37,403 nt of DNA. It comes from an uncultured Oscillospiraceae bacterium (GTDB taxonomy: Bacteria; Bacillota; Clostridia; Oscillospirales; Acutalibacteraceae). Numbering within the stretch: position 1 is the stretch's first letter; each line of letters begins with the position of its first letter. Position numbers and translations under genes: made by a program. The stretch is from the NCBI GenBank assembly GCA_900548305.1, contig URJZ01000014.1, positions 1 through 37,403 of the forward strand, given 5' to 3'. Below, one piece after another: positions 32,613 through 37,403 of this stretch. The notes under the pieces are model-generated. The model was not told the DNA's origin. It ran no database searches and was given only the letters and a program-made list of their open reading frames with translations.

Positions 32613-33890
32613 ATGATTAAAGCTATTGTTGGTGCTAATTGGGGAGACGAAGGTAAAGGTAAAATTACTGACGTAATTGCTGCCCAATCTGACATTGTTA
32701 TTCGCTTTCAAGGCGGCAGTAACGCCGGACATACAATTATCAATAACTACGGAAAATTTGCATTGCATCAATTACCATCAGGTATTTTTTATGACCATAC
32801 TACCAGTATTATTGGTAATGGAGTTGCACTTAGCGTAGAGAATTTTATAAAAGAACTTTCTTCTTTAGAAGAACGAAATGTTCCAAAACCGAATATATTA
32901 ATATCAGACCGTGCTCAAATTGTTATGCCGTATCATATTGAACTAGATACATTGGAAGAAGCTCGTTTATCTGAAAATTCATTCGGTTCTACCAAATCTG
33001 GTATTGCACCGTTTTATTCCGATAAATATGCAAAAATCGGATTTCAAATTAGTGAACTTTATGATGATGAAACTGAATTGAAGAAAAAAATAGAACGCGT
33101 GTTGGCTGTGAAAAATACATTGTATGAACACTTGTATCATCAGCCACCTTTAAAAGTAGACGATGTATTTAACAAATTAATGGAATACAAAGAATTGATT
33201 GCTCCTTATGTAACCGATACATTTGAGTATTTGTATGAAGCTGTAAAAGCTGGCAAAAATATTTTGTTGGAGGGTCAATTGGGTGCTTTAAAAGATCCTG
33301 ATTTTGGCATTTATCCAATGGTAACCTCTTCTTCTACTTTAGCAGGTTATGGCGCTGTTGGTGCTGGATTGCCTCCATATGAAATCAAAGAGATTATTGC
33401 TGTGGTAAAAGCCTATTCAAGTGCTGTTGGCGCAGGTGAATTTGTAAGTGAAATCTTTGGAGAAGAAGCAGATGAGTTGCGTCGCAGAGGTGGTGACGGT
33501 GGTGAGTTTGGAGCTACTACAGGTCGTCCGAGAAGGATGGGCTGGTTAGATTTAGTTGCTTCACGTTATGGCTGCCGTGTACAAGGTGCTACTACAGTTG
33601 CATTTGCAGTATTGGACGTGTTAGGATATTTGGACGAAATTCCTGTTTGTGTTGCGTATGAATTGGATGGAAAACGTATTGATTATTTCCCATCCACAGC
33701 ACAGCTAAAGCGTTGCAAACCTATTTTGGAAACACTTCCGGGGTGGAAATGCGATATTCGCGGTATTAAAAAATATGAGGATCTCCCTGAAAACTGCAGA
33801 AAGTATATTGAATTTGCAGAAAAAGAAATCGGGGTACCTTTCGGTATGATTTCTAACGGTCCTTCCCGTGATGATATTATTTATAGATAA
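32613..33890 (+). CDS. purA: Adenylosuccinate synthetase
   Basis: GTP-dependent enzyme joining IMP and aspartate, the first step from IMP to AMP. The 425-residue product begins MIKAIVGANWGDEGKGK with the phosphate-binding loop GDEGKGK at 11-17. FQGGSNAGHTI (catalytic His) and LEGQLGALKDPDFG follow. GEFGATTGRPRRMGWLD gives the IMP and substrate-loop region. The start ATG at 32613 has GGAGGGTGA upstream; a longer reading from 32541 includes non-homologous leader sequence and is rejected. Some stretches, such as GAVGAGLPPYEIKEI, suggest a divergent PurA subgroup. Own promoter and leader upstream; purB with the adjacent step precedes it. Confidence 0.96.
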   Translation: MIKAIVGANWGDEGKGKITDVIAAQSDIVIRFQGGSNAGHTIINNYGKFALHQLPSGIFYDHTTSIIGNGVALSVENFIKELSSLEERNVPKPNILISDRAQIVMPYHIELDTLEEARLSENSFGSTKSGIAPFYSDKYAKIGFQISELYDDETELKKKIERVLAVKNTLYEHLYHQPPLKVDDVFNKLMEYKELIAPYVTDTFEYLYEAVKAGKNILLEGQLGALKDPDFGIYPMVTSSSTLAGYGAVGAGLPPYEIKEIIAVVKAYSSAVGAGEFVSEIFGEEADELRRRGGDGGEFGATTGRPRRMGWLDLVASRYGCRVQGATTVAFAVLDVLGYLDEIPVCVAYELDGKRIDYFPSTAQLKRCKPILETLPGWKCDIRGIKKYEDLPENCRKYIEFAEKEIGVPFGMISNGPSRDDIIYR

Positions 33891-33897
33891 TTTGTTC

Positions 33898-33958
33898 ATA
33901 CACAACATTTCCAGTAGTAATGTTGTGTATCGCTCTATTATGCACTACTGGAGAAATG
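33898..33958 (+). promoter_or_regulatory. purA-glmS intergenic switch-like structure
   Basis: Hairpin A: ATACACAACATT (33898-33909) with AATGTTGTGTAT (33919-33930), 12 bp, 9-base loop, no T-run. Its loop CCAGTAGT (33911-33918) is perfectly complementary to ACTACTGG (33944-33951). Hairpin B: CATTTCCAGTAGT (33906-33918) with ACTACTGG-AG-AAATG (33944-33958), 13 bp with a 2-base bulge, covering GGAG at 33950-33953. A and B share bases 33906-33909 and exclude each other. No glmS ribozyme core is present. Confidence 0.5.
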
Positions 33959-33968
33959 GTGGTTTACA

Positions 33969-35795
33969 ATGTGTGGAATAGTTGGTTATATAGGTGATGA
34001 TAAAGCTACACCTATTCTGCTTGATGGCCTGGAAAAATTAGAATATCGCGGCTATGATTCTGCGGGCGTTGCAGTTTATCAAAATCACTCGGTGGAAGTA
34101 GTTAAAAGTAAAGGTAGATTAAAAAATCTATGTGATATTCTTGCTTCCGATAATCATATAACAGGAACTTTGGGAATTGGCCATACACGTTGGGCTACCC
34201 ATGGTGAGCCTTCTGATATTAATTCGCATCCTCATTGCAGTGAAAACGGTTCTTTTGCAGTTGTCCATAATGGTATTATTGAAAATTACTTATATTTGCG
34301 TGATTACTTAATGAATAAAGGCAAACGTTTTGCTTCAGAGACGGATACGGAAGTAGTTGCCCAATTGCTGGAATATTACTATAATGGTAATATTTTAGAT
34401 ACCATTATTAAAGTGCTAAGTAAAATAGAAGGCGCCTATGCTTTGGGGATTATTTGTAAAGATGATCCTGATACCTTATATGCTGTTCGTAAAGACAGTC
34501 CTTTGATTATTGGACTTGGAGAAGGAGAAAATTTTATTGCTTCCGATATTCCGGCAATTATTGATAAAACAAGGGATATTTATCGCTTAAATGACAATGA
34601 AATTGCTGTTATTAAACGTGATAATATTACTGTATATAACGAAGCAAAGGAAATTATTACAAAAAATAGAATTCACATTGATTGGGATATCACCGCAGCA
34701 GAAAAAGAAGGTTATGAACACTTTATGCTCAAAGAAATTATGGAGCAGCCAAAAGCGGTACATAACACCATTTCTCCAAGATTGGTAGATGGAAAAATTG
34801 TTTTGGATGAACTAAAATTAACAAAAGAAGATCTTCAAAAGTTAAAGAAGATAGTGATTGTTGCTTGCGGTTCTGCTTATCATGTAGGCGTAGTAGCCAA
34901 ATACGCGATTGAAAAGACAGTACGCATTCCCGTTGAAATTGATATTGCATCTGAATTCAGATATCGTGATCCAATTATTGATGAAAACGTTTTGGTTTTG
35001 GTTATCAGTCAGTCCGGAGAAACAGCGGATACTCTTGCAGCTCTTCGCGAAGCCAAAAAATTGGGCGCACGTGTTCTTTCCATTGTAAATGTGGTAGGCA
35101 GTTCTATTGCAAATGAATCCGATGATGTACTATATACATGGGCAGGACCTGAAATTTCAGTTGCTACAACCAAAGCTTACAGCACTCAGCTATGTGTGGT
35201 ATATTTACTGGTATTGTATATGGCAGATTTGCTTGGTACTATTTCCAAGCAAGAATATCAAAACTATGTAGCTGATTTAGAAGCATTGCCATCATTAATC
35301 GAAAAGGCAATCAGTGATACCAAACAGATTCAAGCTGTCGCTGCAAAATACTATCAATGTGAAAATATTTTCTTTATCGGAAGAAATATTGATTATGCAC
35401 TATCTTTGGAAGGTTCTTTGAAGTTAAAAGAAATTTCCTATATTCACTCCGAAGCTTATGCAGCAGGTGAATTAAAACATGGCTCTATTTCTTTAATAGA
35501 GGACGGTACTTTGGTTGTGTCTTTGGCAACATATGAAGCATTGTTTGATAAAATGATGAGCAATATCAAAGAAGTAAAAGCGCGCGGCGCTACGGTACTG
35601 TCTGTGGCAACTGAAGATAAAACGATAATTGAAAGTGAAACAGACGAAGTATTTTATATTCCTAATATCAATAGTATGATGGCTCCTTCTTTGGCTGTTT
35701 TGCCATTACAGCTATTTGCATATTATGTAGCTGATAATAGAGGGTGCGACATTGATAAACCTCGTAATCTTGCAAAATCTGTTACAGTGGAATAG
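33969..35795 (+). CDS. glmS: Glutamine--fructose-6-phosphate aminotransferase
   Basis: Makes glucosamine-6-phosphate from fructose-6-phosphate and glutamine, the first step toward UDP-GlcNAc and peptidoglycan. The 608-residue protein starts MCGIVGYIG, so Cys2 is the N-terminal nucleophile after Met removal. The glutaminase domain has GHTRWATHG and HNGIIENY. Two SIS sugar-isomerase domains follow, the first with SQSGETADT at about 350. The protein ends with the family's DKPRNLAKSVTVE. Ribosome binding may use GGTGG (33958-33962) or the more distant GGAG. It lies 78 bases after purA and 20 before guaA, probably in one transcription unit. Confidence 0.98.
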   Translation: MCGIVGYIGDDKATPILLDGLEKLEYRGYDSAGVAVYQNHSVEVVKSKGRLKNLCDILASDNHITGTLGIGHTRWATHGEPSDINSHPHCSENGSFAVVHNGIIENYLYLRDYLMNKGKRFASETDTEVVAQLLEYYYNGNILDTIIKVLSKIEGAYALGIICKDDPDTLYAVRKDSPLIIGLGEGENFIASDIPAIIDKTRDIYRLNDNEIAVIKRDNITVYNEAKEIITKNRIHIDWDITAAEKEGYEHFMLKEIMEQPKAVHNTISPRLVDGKIVLDELKLTKEDLQKLKKIVIVACGSAYHVGVVAKYAIEKTVRIPVEIDIASEFRYRDPIIDENVLVLVISQSGETADTLAALREAKKLGARVLSIVNVVGSSIANESDDVLYTWAGPEISVATTKAYSTQLCVVYLLVLYMADLLGTISKQEYQNYVADLEALPSLIEKAISDTKQIQAVAAKYYQCENIFFIGRNIDYALSLEGSLKLKEISYIHSEAYAAGELKHGSISLIEDGTLVVSLATYEALFDKMMSNIKEVKARGATVLSVATEDKTIIESETDEVFYIPNINSMMAPSLAVLPLQLFAYYVADNRGCDIDKPRNLAKSVTVE

Positions 35796-35815
35796 ATAAG
35801 ATAGGTGGAAAGTAT

Positions 35816-37354
35816 ATGATGAAAAATGAAGCGGTTCTAATTTTGGATTTTGGCGGTCAATATAGCCAATTGATTGCCCGCAGAGTACGTGATTGTAATG
35901 TATTCTGTGAAATCAAACCTTATAATATTTCCGCAGAGGAAATTCAAAAAAATGGATATAAGGGAATCATTTTTTCCGGTGGCCCAAACAGTGTTTATGC
36001 TGAAAATGCTCCTAAATGCGATACAAATATATTTCATCTCGGCATTCCAGTTTTAGGCATTTGTTATGGAGCACAACTAATTGCATCTACTTTGGGTGGC
36101 ACAGTAGATAATAGTGAAGTAAAAGAATACGGAAATACCGAAGTGACTTATAACTGTGATTCTGCGTTATTCCAAAATATTGACAAAACAAGCATTGCAT
36201 GGATGAGTCATACGGATTACATTTCTGCTTTGCCGGAAGGATTTACTGCTATCGCTACTACCTCACACTGTCCTGTTGCAGCTATGGAGTATTCTGAGAA
36301 AAAAATATTTGCGTTGCAATTTCATCCTGAAGTGGAGCATTCCGTTGCCGGAAATCAAATATTAAAAAACTTTTTGTATCACATTTGTAATTGTGAAGCG
36401 GATTGGGAAATGGCTTCCTTTGCAAAAATGACAATAGAATCTCTTAAGAAGCAAATTGGAGATAAGAAAGTACTGTGCGCTTTATCAGGTGGAGTAGATT
36501 CATCTGTTGCAGCATTATTGGTGCATAAGGCGATAGGAAAAAATTTAACCTGTATCTTTGTGGATCATGGCTTATTACGTAAAAATGAGGGAGACGAAGT
36601 TGAGGAAGTATTCCGAAAACAATTTGATATGAATCTAATTCGTGTCAATGCTCAGGAGCGTTTTCTTTCAAGATTGGCTGGTGTAACTGATCCGGAAACA
36701 AAGCGTAAAATAATTGGTGAAGAATTTATTCGTGTTTTTGAAGAAGAAGCAAAAAAAATAGGTCATGTAGATTATCTTTGTCAAGGTACCATCTACCCAG
36801 ATGTAGTGGAAAGTGGTATAGGGGAATCTGCAGTCATTAAAAGTCATCACAATGTTGGTGGCTTACCTGAAGATGTTGATTTCAGCGGAATTATTGAACC
36901 ACTTCGTGATTTATTTAAAGATGAAGTTCGCAAAGTAGGAATTGAACTAGGTATTCCTGCGCCTTTGGTATGGCGTCAGCCATTTCCGGGTCCTGGTCTT
37001 GCAATTCGTGTCCTTGGCGAAATTACAAATGAAAAACTAGAGATTTTAAAAGATGCTGATGCTATTTTCCGCGAAGAAATTATGAATGCAGGGTTAGAGC
37101 GTGATGTAAACCAATATTTTGCGGTACTAACTGGTATTAAGAGTGTTGGTGTTATGGGAGATTTTAGAACTTATGACTATACCATTGCATTAAGAGCTGT
37201 TTCTACCACAGATTTTATGACAGCAGACTGGGCAAGAATTGATTATGATCTGCTTGCGAAAATTTCTAGTCGTATTGTTAACGAAGTTAAACATGTAAAT
37301 CGTATTGTTTATGATATTACCTCAAAACCTCCTGCAACGATTGAGTGGGAATAA
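35816..37354 (+). CDS. guaA: GMP synthase (glutamine-hydrolysing)
   Basis: Converts XMP to GMP using ATP and glutamine-derived ammonia. The 512-residue protein has the class I amidotransferase triad: C83 in GICYGAQ, H170 and E172 in LQFHPE. The ATP pyrophosphatase P-loop SGGVDSS is at 224-230. The dimerisation domain has GLAIRVLGEIT and ends RIVYDITSKPPATIEWE. AGGTGG lies seven bases before the first of two tandem start codons (ATG at 35816; ATG at 35819 is equally possible). Complete in the window, 20 bases after glmS. Its 3' end is a known integration hotspot in other bacteria. Confidence 0.98.
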   Translation: MMKNEAVLILDFGGQYSQLIARRVRDCNVFCEIKPYNISAEEIQKNGYKGIIFSGGPNSVYAENAPKCDTNIFHLGIPVLGICYGAQLIASTLGGTVDNSEVKEYGNTEVTYNCDSALFQNIDKTSIAWMSHTDYISALPEGFTAIATTSHCPVAAMEYSEKKIFALQFHPEVEHSVAGNQILKNFLYHICNCEADWEMASFAKMTIESLKKQIGDKKVLCALSGGVDSSVAALLVHKAIGKNLTCIFVDHGLLRKNEGDEVEEVFRKQFDMNLIRVNAQERFLSRLAGVTDPETKRKIIGEEFIRVFEEEAKKIGHVDYLCQGTIYPDVVESGIGESAVIKSHHNVGGLPEDVDFSGIIEPLRDLFKDEVRKVGIELGIPAPLVWRQPFPGPGLAIRVLGEITNEKLEILKDADAIFREEIMNAGLERDVNQYFAVLTGIKSVGVMGDFRTYDYTIALRAVSTTDFMTADWARIDYDLLAKISSRIVNEVKHVNRIVYDITSKPPATIEWE

Positions 37355-37403
37355 ATCGAGTTGCTTAAAAAAGCCAGTGTTTATGCGGGTTTCAGCGATT
37401 TCG
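37355..37403. other. Sequence after guaA, unresolved
   Basis: Only 49 bases remain. I see no clear terminator: AAAAAAGCC and GGGTTT pair poorly. The stretch is less AT-rich than other intergenic regions here. It might be the edge of an integrated element at guaA, but nothing proves it. Confidence 0.2.

Noticed and set aside
33891..33968. glmS ribozyme
   Set aside because: The gap to purA is only 78 bases and contains no core motif of the ribozyme; a hairpin pair is present instead.

Overview
The window is an AT-rich chromosomal segment from an endospore-forming, low-GC Gram-positive bacterium, most likely a member of the Clostridia (Ruminococcaceae/Oscillospirales-like). The grounds are the dipicolinate synthase pair dpaA/dpaB, a YlmC/YmxH-type sporulation protein, a tyrosyl T-box leader, the lgt/folD/dxs/tlyA/nadK/argR/recN order, strong GGAGG ribosome binding sites and many extended -10 (TGnTATAAT) promoters. 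The exact genus cannot be named from the sequence alone. No CRISPR array, insertion sequence, tRNA or rRNA gene is visible.

Layout. 1-278: 5' part of a minus-strand inorganic pyrophosphatase gene, cut by the window edge. 445-738: small PRC-barrel sporulation protein. 906-2662: rpsB and tsf, with a structured rpsB leader. 2819-4225: murC on the minus strand, divergent from dpaA-dpaB (4582-6024), which has a good sigma-K-type promoter. 6413-10495: a three-gene accessory cluster of an aspartoacylase-like zinc hydrolase, a tandem-duplicated methyltransferase and an orphan family 5 solute-binding lipoprotein. 10967-12723: a zinc-ribbon membrane protein and an O-acetylhomoserine sulfhydrylase. 12954-23281: a tightly packed, often overlapping run of M16 peptidase pair, lgt, folD, dxs, tlyA, nadK, argR and recN. 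23304-24869: T-box-controlled tyrS, then a large YfhO-family membrane protein. 27739-29082: minus-strand glutamate dehydrogenase. 29543-37354: purF, purB, purA, glmS and guaA.

How the genes work together. The right-hand 10 kb joins glutamate formation (gdhA) with three glutamine-consuming amidotransferases (PurF, GlmS, GuaA) and the AMP/GMP branch enzymes (PurB, PurA, GuaA). The left part joins translation (S2, EF-Ts), cell-wall precursor synthesis (MurC) and spore dipicolinate synthesis. The central run is housekeeping: lipoprotein maturation, one-carbon and isoprenoid metabolism, NADP synthesis, arginine control and DNA repair.

The most interesting signals are in untranslated leaders. The short purA leader can fold as an H-type pseudoknot next to its Shine-Dalgarno. 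The glmS leader lacks a recognisable glmS ribozyme and instead carries two mutually exclusive hairpins, one covering the Shine-Dalgarno. The purF leader has a direct repeat that allows alternative pairing beside its Shine-Dalgarno. The rpsB leader is a long bulged hairpin. Among proteins, the 250-residue tandem methyltransferase with its orphan binding protein and hydrolase is the best candidate for an undescribed small system. All structures were read by eye and none was computed.
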